Under the pieces are notes generated by a model. It made no database searches and had not been told where the DNA came from. It saw only the letters and a program-made list of their open reading frames with translations. Shown here piece after piece: positions 28,494 to 38,373 of a stretch of 64,000 nucleotides of DNA. The stretch's first letter is position 1, and the number at the start of each line of letters is the position of its first letter. Origin of the DNA: Commensalibacter oyaizuii (GTDB lineage Bacteria; Pseudomonadota; Alphaproteobacteria; Acetobacterales; Acetobacteraceae); the NCBI RefSeq assembly GCF_029953265.1, contig NZ_JASBAO010000001.1, forward strand, positions 1 to 64,000, in the 5' to 3' direction. The translations under genes and the position numbers were made by a program.

Positions 28494-30044
28494 TTAAAAG
28501 AGTTTAAGAAATATCCAAAACAAGGCTCCAGATAACATAATCGACATTGGCAAAGTTAATACCCAAGCCATGCCCATATTACGCAGTGTGCGCCATTGTA
28601 TTCCATGACCACATCCAACGGATGAGCCCGCAATGGCAGAAGTAACAACATGTGTTGTGCTAACTGGCATATGGAACTGATTGCCCATTTGAATCATTGT
28701 CATAGCAACTGTTTCTGCAACGGCACCTTGACCATATGTAAGCTCTGTTTTACCGATTTTTTTGCCTACAGTAACCACAATTCGCTTCCAACCCACCATG
28801 GTTCCCAATCCCAAAGCAATAGCAACCACTACCTTAACCCAAGGGGGAATAAACTGAATTGCAGTAACAATATCTTTTTCAAAATCATTAATAATGGTTT
28901 CTTGTTCTTTAGGTAAAGTTTCTATATGGGAAAAGTGAACAAGATTTTGGTCTAGTAAGTACAAATTATTTCTAAGATTTGTCTGATATTCGACGGGGAC
29001 TTCTTTAAATGTTGTTTTGTTGTGCACGTCAGTTTGAATGGTTTTCAACATTGTGCGCATTGCTGGAATAGTTTCTGGCAAAATTAGATTATGCTGTATG
29101 GTCTTGGTTAAAATCTTACGACTTTCTTCAACTGAAGGCATGGGATTATTATTGTGTTGAACCAATATTTGATCAACAATGAATGCTTTTTGGGTAAAGT
29201 CTTCAACTTGTTTGGGGGATACAGCACTGTTTAGGGCATAAGCGGTTGGAACCGTTCCAATTAGAATAAGCATAATTAGTCCCATTCCTTTTTGTCCGTC
29301 ATTTGAACCATGACTAAAACTAACCCCAGTGCAAGTTAAAATTAATAATAAACGCATCGGCCAAGGTGGAGGCTTTCCGTTTGGAGATTGATAGAAAGCT
29401 GGGATTGGTACTAATATTCTAAACAAATACATACCTAATAATGCGATGACAAATCCGGCTAATGGGCTAAAAACTAGTGATTTAAAGACCTGTAACGCTT
29501 GCCCCCAATCGACCCCACTCGCAGTGTTATTGCCCATTAGTAATTGATTCATCAGACCGACCCCCAAGATGGAACCGATTAAGGTGTGGGAGGAAGAATT
29601 CGGAATACCAAAAAACCAAGTCAGCAAATTCCAGATCACAGCGGCCAATAATAGTGCAAAGATCATGGAAAAACCGGCCTCGCTACCTACCCTTAAAACC
29701 AACTCAATGGGCAATAAGGAAATGATGGTATAAGCCACAGCCCCACTGGACAGTAAAACACCAATAAAATTCCAAATACCAGACCAGACCACCGCAACTA
29801 CAGGGGGCAGCGAATTACTGTAAATAACAGTAGCAACCGCATTGGCTGTATCATGAAACCCATTGACGAATTCAAAGCCTAGGGCAATGATTAATGCCAA
29901 TCCTAATAGTATAAATGCTATAAGAGAAGAATTATGAGAGGATAAAATATCCTCTCTTACGTGCATAATTGTATATAAAATAGCACAAAGCAAAACTGAT
30001 AAAAAAGCAATCGTATTTAAACGCGAGCTAGTACGTGGGGTCAT
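28494..30044 (-). CDS. pitA: PiT-family inorganic phosphate transporter
   Basis: This 516-residue inner-membrane low-affinity phosphate (metal-phosphate) transporter has the duplicated PiT signature near each end: GFEFVNGFHDTANAVATVIYS (about residues 56-76) and the C-terminal half GQGAVAETVAMTMIQMG / FHMPVSTTHVVTSAIAGSSVG. About ten membrane segments surround a soluble loop of about 130 residues (280-410), typical of proteobacterial PitA. It is monocistronic, with no Pho-box recognised. The gene symbol is by family, not proven orthology. Confidence 0.9.
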   Translation of the reverse strand: MTPRTSSRLNTIAFLSVLLCAILYTIMHVREDILSSHNSSLIAFILLGLALIIALGFEFVNGFHDTANAVATVIYSNSLPPVVAVVWSGIWNFIGVLLSSGAVAYTIISLLPIELVLRVGSEAGFSMIFALLLAAVIWNLLTWFFGIPNSSSHTLIGSILGVGLMNQLLMGNNTASGVDWGQALQVFKSLVFSPLAGFVIALLGMYLFRILVPIPAFYQSPNGKPPPWPMRLLLILTCTGVSFSHGSNDGQKGMGLIMLILIGTVPTAYALNSAVSPKQVEDFTQKAFIVDQILVQHNNNPMPSVEESRKILTKTIQHNLILPETIPAMRTMLKTIQTDVHNKTTFKEVPVEYQTNLRNNLYLLDQNLVHFSHIETLPKEQETIINDFEKDIVTAIQFIPPWVKVVVAIALGLGTMVGWKRIVVTVGKKIGKTELTYGQGAVAETVAMTMIQMGNQFHMPVSTTHVVTSAIAGSSVGCGHGIQWRTLRNMGMAWVLTLPMSIMLSGALFWIFLKLF

Positions 30045-30547
30045 ATTTCAGGCTTTTTTTGAATAAACACACTGTCGTTTTTATAGTTTATCATATTGGT
30101 AACTCTAAATAAATTTACAAAAACGAAACGAAAAATAAGGGTAAATACGAAAAAAATTATTTCATAATAACAACGAACCCTTAATTCAGGACTTTATAAC
30201 TCCATATTTATATCTTATTTCAAACATTACCAATCAATAATATTACTCATTTTCGGGGACGACTTTACAAAAGAACAGCCATCATCACAAGAGGAGAGTC
30301 AGCATAAAAAGTAAAATATCTATAGAAAATTAGAAAGCGTTATAAAATAATGACAGTCTTGTTCTTTTTTGCCTTAAAACTGTCTGTTTTACATGTTTAA
30401 ATACATTATTTGTTTCATTTTATTGCGCAGTTGTCTCAAATTTTAAACATTGAATTATCTTTTCATTCAAAAAAAGATAAGATAAGAAGTAAACACATTT
30501 TAAAATTTGTATAAATTCTTATTTCTCCAGGATTGTAATAAATTATT
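30045..30547. other. Gene-free intergenic region, about 500 nt
   Basis: The region lies between divergent pit and cysG. It is very AT-rich with no supported coding frame. It should hold both promoters; no sigma-70 pair, riboswitch or structured RNA could be picked with confidence. Confidence 0.45.
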
Positions 30548-31945
30548 ATGGATGCGACTTCTTCTCCCTCTTACTTTCCTATTGCTATGCGTATTGATGG
30601 GGCTCGTCTTATTATTGTGGGTGGGGGACAGATTGCCGCACGTAAAATACGTCTGCTTTTGGATAAAAACGCTAATATAGAAGTCTTTGCTAATCATTTG
30701 TGCAGCGAAATACAACGTATGGAGCAAAATAAACAGATTCAATTCTGTGGCCAGATTAAGGATGAACATCATTTTAAAAATCACATCTTAGGTGCACGTC
30801 TTGTTTTTGTAGCAACAGATGATCAAAATTATAATGCACAAATTGCCTTGTGGGCACAACAAGTCGATATTGCCGTTTGTGCTGTTGATAATCCCAGTGT
30901 TTCAAGTTTCATTACCCCAGCGATTATTGATCGAAACCCTGTTCAAATTGCCATATCAACAGGTGGGACTGCGCCAGTACTTAGCAGACGGATCAGAGAG
31001 ATTATCGAACCCGTTATTCATCAGAGCACTGGAAAATTGGCTCAATTTATGGGCAAATATCGCCAGTGGGTAAAAGAACATCATCCTTTAACTGAACACC
31101 GTCAACGATTATGGGAACGCTTTTTAGACGGGCGTGGCCCAAATTTGATCGAACAAAATCAAGAAGATCAAGCCAAAGATTATCTACAAGGTTTATTGCA
31201 GCAAACCCCTACAATTCATGGTGAAGTATGGCTGGTGGGAGCTGGTCCTGGTGATCCTGATTTGTTGACGTTAAAAGCACTTCATTGCTTACAAAATGCA
31301 GATGTTATTTTATATGACAATCTACTATCCAAAGAGACATTAAAACGTATTCGTCGGGATGCTGCTCTAATTTACGTTGGAAAACAAAGTAAAAAACATA
31401 CGTTACCACAAGACGAAATCAACGCTTTATTAATTAAACACGCTAAAAATGGAAAACGTGTCCTGCGTTTAAAAGGGGGGGATCCTTTGATTTTTGGTCG
31501 TGGGGGAGAGGAAGCCGAGGCATTAGTACAGTCAGGCGTTCCGTTTCAAATTGTTCCTGGTATATCAGCAGCAAATGGTTGTGCAGCGTATAGTGGTATT
31601 CCACTTACACATCGTGACTGTGCTCAATCTTGTTTGATTTTAACAGGCCATACACAATTTGAAGGCAAGATGGATCTGCCCTGGGAAAGTATTGTTAATC
31701 CTCATCAAACCACAGTCATTTATATGGGATTAAGTAACCTATCGTTTTTATGCCAACAGCTTATTCAACATGGTCTGCCTCCTTCTTGGCCAGCAGCAAC
31801 AATTGAAAAGGGAACTTTACCTGATCAACGTGTTATTATTGGAACAATTGAGACATTGCCAGGATTGGTTAAACAATCAAATTTGAAAAGTCCAGTTCTA
31901 ACCATCATTGGTAAAGTTGTTCAACATCGTGTAACTTCTATTTAA
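30548..31945 (+). CDS. cysG: Multifunctional siroheme synthase CysG
   Basis: This trifunctional enzyme of 465 residues makes siroheme from uroporphyrinogen III. The N-terminal domain (1-215) is the NAD-dependent precorrin-2 dehydrogenase/ferrochelatase, with IIVGGGQIAARKI and ATDDQNYN. The C-terminal domain (about 220-465) is the SAM-dependent uroporphyrinogen III methyltransferase, with VWLVGAGPGDPDLLT, LKGGDPLIFGRGGEE and VPGISAANG. Siroheme serves sulfite or nitrite reductase, implying assimilatory sulfate reduction elsewhere, consistent with MetY using sulfide. The ribosome site is weak (cagga, 15 nt away). Confidence 0.95.
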   Translation: MDATSSPSYFPIAMRIDGARLIIVGGGQIAARKIRLLLDKNANIEVFANHLCSEIQRMEQNKQIQFCGQIKDEHHFKNHILGARLVFVATDDQNYNAQIALWAQQVDIAVCAVDNPSVSSFITPAIIDRNPVQIAISTGGTAPVLSRRIREIIEPVIHQSTGKLAQFMGKYRQWVKEHHPLTEHRQRLWERFLDGRGPNLIEQNQEDQAKDYLQGLLQQTPTIHGEVWLVGAGPGDPDLLTLKALHCLQNADVILYDNLLSKETLKRIRRDAALIYVGKQSKKHTLPQDEINALLIKHAKNGKRVLRLKGGDPLIFGRGGEEAEALVQSGVPFQIVPGISAANGCAAYSGIPLTHRDCAQSCLILTGHTQFEGKMDLPWESIVNPHQTTVIYMGLSNLSFLCQQLIQHGLPPSWPAATIEKGTLPDQRVIIGTIETLPGLVKQSNLKSPVLTIIGKVVQHRVTSI

Positions 31946-32077
31946 AAAGGTGATGACACGGGATAAAAAACGCGGTTTATCTATTCATATCTAAGTTTAT
32001 TAATGAATAACAAAGCCGAGTGTACAATCATCATCCTTTAAATTATTAAATAATCAAAATCTTTACAAGGAACAGTC

Positions 32078-33904
32078 GTGAGAATAAATTCTTTAGCAAT
32101 TAAAAAAAGTTTTTTAGGATCGTCTTTTGGTTTTTTATTACTAGCCAGTAGCTGTTTTTCAGTCTCTGCATACGCACAAGCAGGTAATGGCGTCGATCCA
32201 TTAGCTTTTGGAGGTGCATCGGTAGACCACATTCCAACCCAGCCAGTGGCAGCGTATAACGGAATGGTTGTTTCTGCCAGCGATTTGGCAGCGAAGGTCG
32301 GAGCGCAAGTGTTGAAAGACGGTGGGAATGCTGTCGATGCTGCAGTCGCTGTGGCGTATGCTATGGCGGTTACTTATCCTGCTGCGGGAAATATTGGTGG
32401 TGGGGGATTTTTAACCCTTCGTTTACCTAATGGAGAGGCATATTTTGTTGATTTTAGGGAAAAAGCCCCTCATATGGCAACAGCAAATATGTTTCTTGAT
32501 AAACAAGGAAAAGTTATTCCCAATGCATCTATTTTAGGATGGAAATCAGTAGGGGTCCCTGGTACGGTGGCTGGTATGGAACTGATCCGTGAACGATGGG
32601 GGACGAAATCTCGTGTGGATTTAATGAATCCAGCCATTAAATTAGCTAAGGATGGGTATGTTTTAACCAAAGAAGATATTGCCTTGTTGTCAACATCAAC
32701 CTCTGATTTTGCCAAAGACCCAGATGCAGCACAAATTTTCTTAAAACCAGATGGCACACCCTGGCAAGTGGGGGATGTTTTCCGCCAAACAGATTTGGCA
32801 AAAACATTGGCGTTAATTGCCAAAAAAGGTAACAGTGCCTTTTATAAAGGTAAAATTGCAAAGCAAATTGTTGCCGCTAGTGTTAAAAATGGTGGTATCT
32901 TAACCATGCAGGATTTTGCAGCCTATCAACCAAGGGTAATGAAACCTTTAACTTGTTCTTATCGTGGGTATAAAATTGATACAGCACCGCCTCCCAGTGG
33001 TGGTGGGGTTGCACTTTGTGAAATTTTAAATATTACCTCTGGTTATGATATGCATAAATTGGGATTGCATAGTTTACCTTCTGTACAAAGACAGGTTGAG
33101 GCAATGCGCAGAGCATATTCAGATCGTAGAGATCTAGGGGATCCAGCTTTTGTTAAAAACGATATAGAACGTTTTTTAAGTGCACAATATGCGGCTGATA
33201 TTCGTAAAAACTTGAACTTTAAGCACGCTGTAAATTCTGCACAACTGGTTCCTGGGCAAGTGGCATTGGCCCCTACGCCGAAAATGGGGGTTCAGGCATC
33301 GCATGAGAAGAACGAAACGACCCATTTTTCTATTATCGATAAAAATGGTATGGCAATATCGATGACCTATACCCTAAACGGTTGGTTCGGTGCACGAGTC
33401 GTCGCTGGCCAAACAGGTATTGTAATGAATGACGAAATGGACGATTTTTCAACGGCTCCTGGTCAACCAAATATGTATGGGATTGTTGGCAGTAAAGCAA
33501 ATGCAATTGCCCCTGGTAAGACGCCGCTTTCCTCAATGACTCCAACGATTATCTCTAAAGATAATCAACCTTTTATGGTGATTGGCAGTCCTGGTGGATC
33601 TCGTATCCCAACGATCATATTATCTGTTGTGACGGGGGTGATTGATTATGATTTAAATATCCAACAAGCAATTAATTTGCCACGTTTTCATCAACAATGG
33701 GAACCTGTGCCTGTGCAACTGGAATCTAATGCTTTAAGTCCGCAAGTGCGTGAGGGACTAAAGAAAAAAGGATATCCGTTGGATATGTATTCCACATGGG
33801 GTATTGCCGAGGGGATTCACGTTGGTAAAGATAAAGACGGTAAACGTGTTTATTATGGGGGTGTTGATTACCGTCATGCTGGCGGTGCTGCTGTTGGAGA
33901 ATAA
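32078..33904 (+). CDS. ggt: Gamma-glutamyltransferase
   Basis: This periplasmic Ntn-hydrolase of 608 residues cleaves the gamma-glutamyl bond of glutathione, glutamine and related compounds. A signal peptide (residues 1-32, cleavage near AYAQA) is followed by the large subunit; self-cleavage is expected before Thr414 in NETTHFSIIDKNG, producing the small subunit. Substrate-site motifs AGNIGGGGFLTLR, VDFREKAP and the PLSSMTPT and GSPGGSRI loops are present. The start is GTG with aagga in front. In gut bacteria this enzyme supplies Glu and ammonia. Confidence 0.95.
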   Translation: MRINSLAIKKSFLGSSFGFLLLASSCFSVSAYAQAGNGVDPLAFGGASVDHIPTQPVAAYNGMVVSASDLAAKVGAQVLKDGGNAVDAAVAVAYAMAVTYPAAGNIGGGGFLTLRLPNGEAYFVDFREKAPHMATANMFLDKQGKVIPNASILGWKSVGVPGTVAGMELIRERWGTKSRVDLMNPAIKLAKDGYVLTKEDIALLSTSTSDFAKDPDAAQIFLKPDGTPWQVGDVFRQTDLAKTLALIAKKGNSAFYKGKIAKQIVAASVKNGGILTMQDFAAYQPRVMKPLTCSYRGYKIDTAPPPSGGGVALCEILNITSGYDMHKLGLHSLPSVQRQVEAMRRAYSDRRDLGDPAFVKNDIERFLSAQYAADIRKNLNFKHAVNSAQLVPGQVALAPTPKMGVQASHEKNETTHFSIIDKNGMAISMTYTLNGWFGARVVAGQTGIVMNDEMDDFSTAPGQPNMYGIVGSKANAIAPGKTPLSSMTPTIISKDNQPFMVIGSPGGSRIPTIILSVVTGVIDYDLNIQQAINLPRFHQQWEPVPVQLESNALSPQVREGLKKKGYPLDMYSTWGIAEGIHVGKDKDGKRVYYGGVDYRHAGGAAVGE

Positions 33905-33929
33905 TTTTAAAGAAAATTGAAAAAAATGC

Positions 33930-33959
33930 TTGTCATCCTGCCCCCTTTTTGTGTTAGAA
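33930..33959 (+). promoter_or_regulatory. Predicted sigma-70 promoter of the SRP RNA
   Basis: TTGTCA (33930-33935) and TTAGAA (33954-33959) are 18 nt apart. Transcription would start about 6 nt further, matching the 5' end of the SRP RNA terminal stem at 33965. Confidence 0.6.
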
Positions 33960-33964
33960 GGGGG

Positions 33965-34062
33965 GTGGAAAGTCACGAGTGGACGGACACCTTGCGAACT
34001 CGGTCAGGTCCGGAAGGAAGCAGCCATTGCGAGTATCGTTCGGGTCATTTGTGGCTTTCCAC
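33965..34062 (+). ncRNA. ffs: Small signal recognition particle RNA (4.5S type)
   Basis: The universally conserved apical domain (gtcaggtccggaaggaagca, at 34004-34023) is present. The ends pair as a long terminal stem: gtggaaag-cac at 33965-33976 with gtggctttccac at 34051-34062. The length of about 98 nt fits alphaproteobacterial SRP RNA, which binds Ffh and targets membrane proteins. The order ffs-dnaX-ybaB-recR is conserved in proteobacteria. Exact ends are set from the stem. Confidence 0.95.
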
Positions 34063-34153
34063 AATTATTACCTTTATGGTAAGGATTAAGGATAACAGGT
34101 ATTTATAATTTGATATTATCTGACCTCATCTTTTAATTTCCTGGAATTGCTTT

Positions 34154-36094
34154 ATGATGGATATTCCGGACGAACATCTTCCTCATCCTGAAACAACAAT
34201 GGGTGGTTTTTTTGATAATTTACCCGCAGCGACACCACCGACTGTTGATAAATCATATCGTGTTTTAGCCCGTAAATATCGACCTCAGAATTTTGATGAT
34301 CTAATTGGTCAAGAGGCTATGGTTCGCACATTGCGAAATGCATTTGCGATGGGACGTGTAGCACATGCATTCATGTTAACAGGGGTAAGAGGGGTTGGTA
34401 AAACCACAACTGCACGAATTATTGCACGCGCATTTAACTGTGTCGGCGTAGATGGAACAGGACAGGCAACGGCCGATCCTTGCGGGGTATGCCCAAATTG
34501 TAAAGCCATTTTAGCAGATCGTCACCCTGATGTACTGGAAATTGATGCAGCTTCGCATACTGGGGTGGATGATGTTCGGGAAATTATCGAAGGATCACGG
34601 TTTCGCCCCCTTCAGGCGCGTATGAAAGTTTATATTATTGACGAGGTGCATATGCTATCTCGCAATGCATTTAATGCGCTATTAAAAACTTTGGAGGAAC
34701 CACCCGAGCAAGTTACTTTTATTTTCGCAACAACAGAAATCCGCAAAGTTCCCGTAACCGTATTATCACGATGTCAACGATTTGATCTGCGCAGGGTTCC
34801 TCAGGAGCGATTAAAAGATCATTTCATAAAAATTGCTCAAAACGAGCATGTTTTAATCGCAGATGAAGCCGTTAATTTAATTGCCAGAGCTGCGGACGGA
34901 TCAGTCAGGGATGGGTTATCTTTGCTAGATCAGGCGATTGCGCAAGGTGACGGTCAAGATCATAATAAGCCCATTGAATCATCTGTTGTTTCTGAAATGT
35001 TGGGTTTTGCTGACCGTACATTGGTTTATGATTTGTTCGAAGCGATAATGTCAGGGAAACCTGATCAAGTATTAGCCCTGACAGAACAAGCTTATGCAGG
35101 TGGTGCAGATCTAGGCGTGTTATTGGCGGATTTATTGGAATTGGTGCACTTGCTTTCACGCATGAAATCTATTCCCTCTTTGGAAAATAGCAGCGAGCTG
35201 TCTGAATTGGAGCGTGTGCGCGGTGGCAAAATGGCGCGTCAATTGTCTGTTCCTGTATTGGGGCGTGCGTGGCAAATGTTGTTAAAAGGAACACAAGAGG
35301 TTGAAATAGCGCCTAATCGTCGGGCTGCGGCTGAGATGGTGCTTATTCGGTTATGTTACGTTTCTGATCTTCCCTCGCCAAATGATTTAATCAAACAACT
35401 TACAGAAAATCCTGAATCCCCTCCAACTGGAAGAGGAGGCGTTTCTTCTGCTTCAAAACCTTCTGGTTCAATGTCTCATTCAACAACATCTGTGCCCTAT
35501 GGCGGTGGGGAACGTCATTTATATGCCGTGGGTCAAAGTGATAATATTTCGTCAGTTGCATCTGCTCAACAAGAATCATTATCAGCTTATGCGGTTGCAG
35601 AAACGCAGCAGCCAGTCCCATTGAAAAGGGAAAATTTATGGCATAGTTGGCGTGAAGTAGTTGTGTTTGTTAAGGAACAACAGGCCCGACTATTGCACGC
35701 GCATTTACGTAATTCAGTGCATTTGGTAAAATTCGCCCCCCCAACAATTGAGATTAGGATTGATAATAATGCACCAAATACAATTGCTCAGCAATTAACC
35801 AAATTACTGAATGAACATTCCAGCGAGCGTTGGACGATTGTCTTATCTAAACATCAAGGGGAACCAACCTTGATGGAACAGGAATCCCTGCAAGCTTTGG
35901 CGGATATGAAACAAGTAGAACAAGATCCGTTTATTCAGGAAATTATGAAAATTTTCCCTGGGGCAAAGTTGGGTAAGCTTGTCAATCCGCAGTTGGATGA
36001 GTATGGTTTATTTCCAGAAGATGTCCCATCTGTAGAGGGTGAGGAGGATTATTTATATAATGAAGATGATATTCCCTCTTACCTTAATGATTAA
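34154..36094 (+). CDS. dnaX: DNA polymerase III subunits gamma and tau
   Basis: This clamp-loader ATPase has 646 residues. The AAA+ domain shows Walker A GVRGVGKTTTAR, a four-Cys zinc module (Cys in FNCVG and CGVCPNCKA), Walker B in YIIDEVHML and the SRC motif (LSRCQRFDLRRV). The Pro/Ser-rich hinge and the tau C-terminal domain (about 500-646) follow. No slippery A-rich frameshift signal for gamma was recognised. Start at one of two adjacent ATGs (34154 or 34157). Confidence 0.95.
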   Translation: MMDIPDEHLPHPETTMGGFFDNLPAATPPTVDKSYRVLARKYRPQNFDDLIGQEAMVRTLRNAFAMGRVAHAFMLTGVRGVGKTTTARIIARAFNCVGVDGTGQATADPCGVCPNCKAILADRHPDVLEIDAASHTGVDDVREIIEGSRFRPLQARMKVYIIDEVHMLSRNAFNALLKTLEEPPEQVTFIFATTEIRKVPVTVLSRCQRFDLRRVPQERLKDHFIKIAQNEHVLIADEAVNLIARAADGSVRDGLSLLDQAIAQGDGQDHNKPIESSVVSEMLGFADRTLVYDLFEAIMSGKPDQVLALTEQAYAGGADLGVLLADLLELVHLLSRMKSIPSLENSSELSELERVRGGKMARQLSVPVLGRAWQMLLKGTQEVEIAPNRRAAAEMVLIRLCYVSDLPSPNDLIKQLTENPESPPTGRGGVSSASKPSGSMSHSTTSVPYGGGERHLYAVGQSDNISSVASAQQESLSAYAVAETQQPVPLKRENLWHSWREVVVFVKEQQARLLHAHLRNSVHLVKFAPPTIEIRIDNNAPNTIAQQLTKLLNEHSSERWTIVLSKHQGEPTLMEQESLQALADMKQVEQDPFIQEIMKIFPGAKLGKLVNPQLDEYGLFPEDVPSVEGEEDYLYNEDDIPSYLND

Positions 36095-36125
36095 CCTATG
36101 TTGTAGAAATGGAAACTGATTAATA

Positions 36126-36449
36126 ATGAAAAATTTTGCTAATCTTATGAAGCAAGCCTCTCAAATGCAAAGTAAAATGAATGAGATGCAAGAAAAATTG
36201 GCTGCTATCACTGTTGAAGGTTCTTCTGGTGCAGGAATGGTTACCGTTGTTTTGGCAGGCAAAGGGGATATGAAATCCATTAAAATTGATCCTAAACTGG
36301 CAGATCCCAATGAAATGGAAATGTTACAGGACTTGATTGTTGCTGCTTATTCAGAAGCCCGTCGTCATTTGGACGAAAAAACCAAAGAAGAAATGGAAAA
36401 GGTAACAGGCGGGTTAAATCTTCCTGAAGGTATGAAATTACCTTTTTAA
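36126..36449 (+). CDS. ybaB: YbaB/EbfC nucleoid-associated protein
   Basis: This 107-residue DNA-binding protein of the YbaB family has an N-terminal coiled helix ([22 protein letters not shown]) and the family motif [20 protein letters not shown]. It lies between dnaX (31 nt upstream) and recR in the conserved order. It is a dimeric tweezer-like nucleoid protein, role not fully known. Confidence 0.95.
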   Translation: MKNFANLMKQASQMQSKMNEMQEKLAAITVEGSSGAGMVTVVLAGKGDMKSIKIDPKLADPNEMEMLQDLIVAAYSEARRHLDEKTKEEMEKVTGGLNLPEGMKLPF

Positions 36450-36526
36450 TTGAAAATAGCCTTGAATGTTCATAAGTGGATTTTTATCTTAAGTTATTAT
36501 GAACATTGGAGAAAAGGATATGGACA

Positions 36527-37120
36527 TTGGGTGGCCCTGAAATAGAACGCTTAATTGCATTGTTAAGTAAACTTCCTGGACTTGGCCCCCGTTCCGCACG
36601 TCGGGCAACCTTGGCTTTATTAAAACAACCTCAATCAAAAATGTTGCCCTTGGCCAAAGCATTAGAGCAAGCAGCCGAGCATGTAAAAGTATGTTCATCT
36701 TGTGGAAATTTGGATAGTAATGATCCGTGCGTTATTTGTACGAATCCCCATCGACATCAAGATCAGATTTGTGTTGTCGAAACTGTTGGGGATTTGTGGG
36801 CTTTAGAAAAAACAGGAATATTTAAAGGACAATATCAAGTTTTGGGTGGGGCGTTATCGCCATTGTCAGGTATTGGTCCAGAAGACTTAAATTTAACCCC
36901 TTTGTTAGACCGGCTGCAACGTCAAGAAGTTACGGAAATTATTCTTGCGCTTGGGGCTACGGTGGACGGGGTAACAACGATGCATTGGTTATACGATCAA
37001 TTACTACCATGGAATGTTAAGATTACCCGTGTCAGTCAGGGAATTCCTATGGGCGGGTCTTTAGAAGTCTTGGATGAAGGAACCTTGACAGCAGCATTAA
37101 CAACCAGACGATCTGTATAG
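36527..37120 (+). CDS. recR: Recombination mediator RecR
   Basis: This is a ring-forming RecFOR partner that loads RecA at gaps. From the TTG at 36527 it has 197 residues and begins with GGPEIERLIALLSKLPGLGPRSARRA, the usual RecR start with its helix-hairpin-helix. A zinc finger follows (CSSCGNLDSNDPCVIC) and then a Toprim domain (VVETVGDLWALE). The TTG is preceded by aagga at 8-nt spacing; a longer in-frame TTG at 36506 is less like the family. An out-of-frame ATG at 36520 is a decoy. Confidence 0.92.
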   Translation: MGGPEIERLIALLSKLPGLGPRSARRATLALLKQPQSKMLPLAKALEQAAEHVKVCSSCGNLDSNDPCVICTNPHRHQDQICVVETVGDLWALEKTGIFKGQYQVLGGALSPLSGIGPEDLNLTPLLDRLQRQEVTEIILALGATVDGVTTMHWLYDQLLPWNVKITRVSQGIPMGGSLEVLDEGTLTAALTTRRSV

Positions 37121-37135
37121 AATTTAGTGTATTTA

Positions 37136-38239
37136 TTATAAATTTTTAGTACGTTCATTCAAAATGAATGAAGATTTTTCATGTTTGAATATTTTTGAAA
37201 CGGATAGGTTTTTATTTATATATTGTCCGAAAGCGATGCATCTTTTTTCAATAAGATACCATGAAATTAAACCAAATCCCGTTGCGATCAACATTGTTGT
37301 TACTTGATTAAATAAAATTCCATATTTAGCAAAATGAATAATCATGATTTGTTGAATGGGAAAAGACCATAAATAAATACCATACGAAACATCAGCAGAG
37401 GGTTTTAAATGAATACATAATTTTGTACTAGAGCTGTAAAGAATAAACGTAAAGATACATAAATAGAAAAAATAAAAGTTATACGAAGAATTCCTAAATA
37501 AAAAATAGAGTAAAGTTGTAGCAACAACTAAAGAGAGATTGATTTTGATAAAGTCTTTATAAACGGACAATAAGCACCCAAAAGCAAAACAAGGGGCCAA
37601 TAAGGTGCTGTGATGATCCTTGTCAGCGAAACAAGTGATGAGTAAATGATTATCAAAGATAGGATCTAAAATGATAATCACAAAAACAACAAGGCAGAGA
37701 GGTTTATATCTAAATATACCTATTAGAAATAAGGTCGCCAAAACAATATAGCAGCTTGCTTCTATAGGAAGGGTCCAAAGCGATCCATTAACAACGGTAT
37801 AAGCATTACTTTGAAAAACCCCAGGTAAAAAAAATTCGCTTTGCAAAAATATGTTTTTAAAAAAATAAACATAGGTTAATTGGGTCGTAAAATAACGATG
37901 TAACGAAAATGTACTGACTACAGGTCCGATGATAAATGTGGTAGCAACCAGCACTGTTAATAACGCAGGAAGAATTCTAAAAATTCTGGATATAACAAAA
38001 GCAATAACGTTTCTTTTTGTCAGCAAACTGTTTGTAACAACCAGCCCACTAAGGAAAAAAAAGATCTTAACCGCCAATCCTCCTATATCTTCAAAAGAAA
38101 GTAAGGTGAAGAGAGGATCCTGTTTTCCAGCGATTGGTAATAATGGATAAGTATGAGCATAAATAACCATTAATGCTGCTAGCAATCTGAATATATCCAG
38201 ATTATTATTTTCTTTGTGTAAAAGATTTTTAAGGAGCAT
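37136..38239 (-). CDS. Acyltransferase-3 family membrane protein
   Basis: This 367-residue O-acyltransferase has about ten membrane segments. Landmarks are NLDIFRLLAALMVIYAHTYPL (conserved His), VISRIFRILPALLTV and the late motif DVSYGIYLWSFPIQQ. It is a different subgroup from the tandem pair at 6877-9263. It is low-GC, solitary and convergent with recR, which suggests an acquired surface-glycan-modifying gene. Confidence 0.82.
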   Translation of the reverse strand: MLLKNLLHKENNNLDIFRLLAALMVIYAHTYPLLPIAGKQDPLFTLLSFEDIGGLAVKIFFFLSGLVVTNSLLTKRNVIAFVISRIFRILPALLTVLVATTFIIGPVVSTFSLHRYFTTQLTYVYFFKNIFLQSEFFLPGVFQSNAYTVVNGSLWTLPIEASCYIVLATLFLIGIFRYKPLCLVVFVIIILDPIFDNHLLITCFADKDHHSTLLAPCFAFGCLLSVYKDFIKINLSLVVATTLLYFLFRNSSYNFYFFYLCIFTFILYSSSTKLCIHLKPSADVSYGIYLWSFPIQQIMIIHFAKYGILFNQVTTMLIATGFGLISWYLIEKRCIAFGQYINKNLSVSKIFKHEKSSFILNERTKNL

Positions 38240-38373
38240 TATTAGAATTCTTGCTAGTTTTATTTCAAAACGAAAATCATATTAATTAAAACTGATATTT
38301 ATTAATATGATTAATAGTTTATTAAAACAAGTAAATAATACGATATTTTAACAACATTAATAAGGATAATTGG

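Noticed and set aside
33941-33965. Intrinsic terminator of ggt made by the C-run and G-run
   Set aside because: The putative stem has no T-run after it and overlaps the SRP RNA promoter and 5' end, which explain the sequence better.
36506-36526. Longer RecR starting at TTG 36506
   Set aside because: RecR proteins normally begin at the GGPEIERLI segment, and TTG 36527 has a better spaced aagga.
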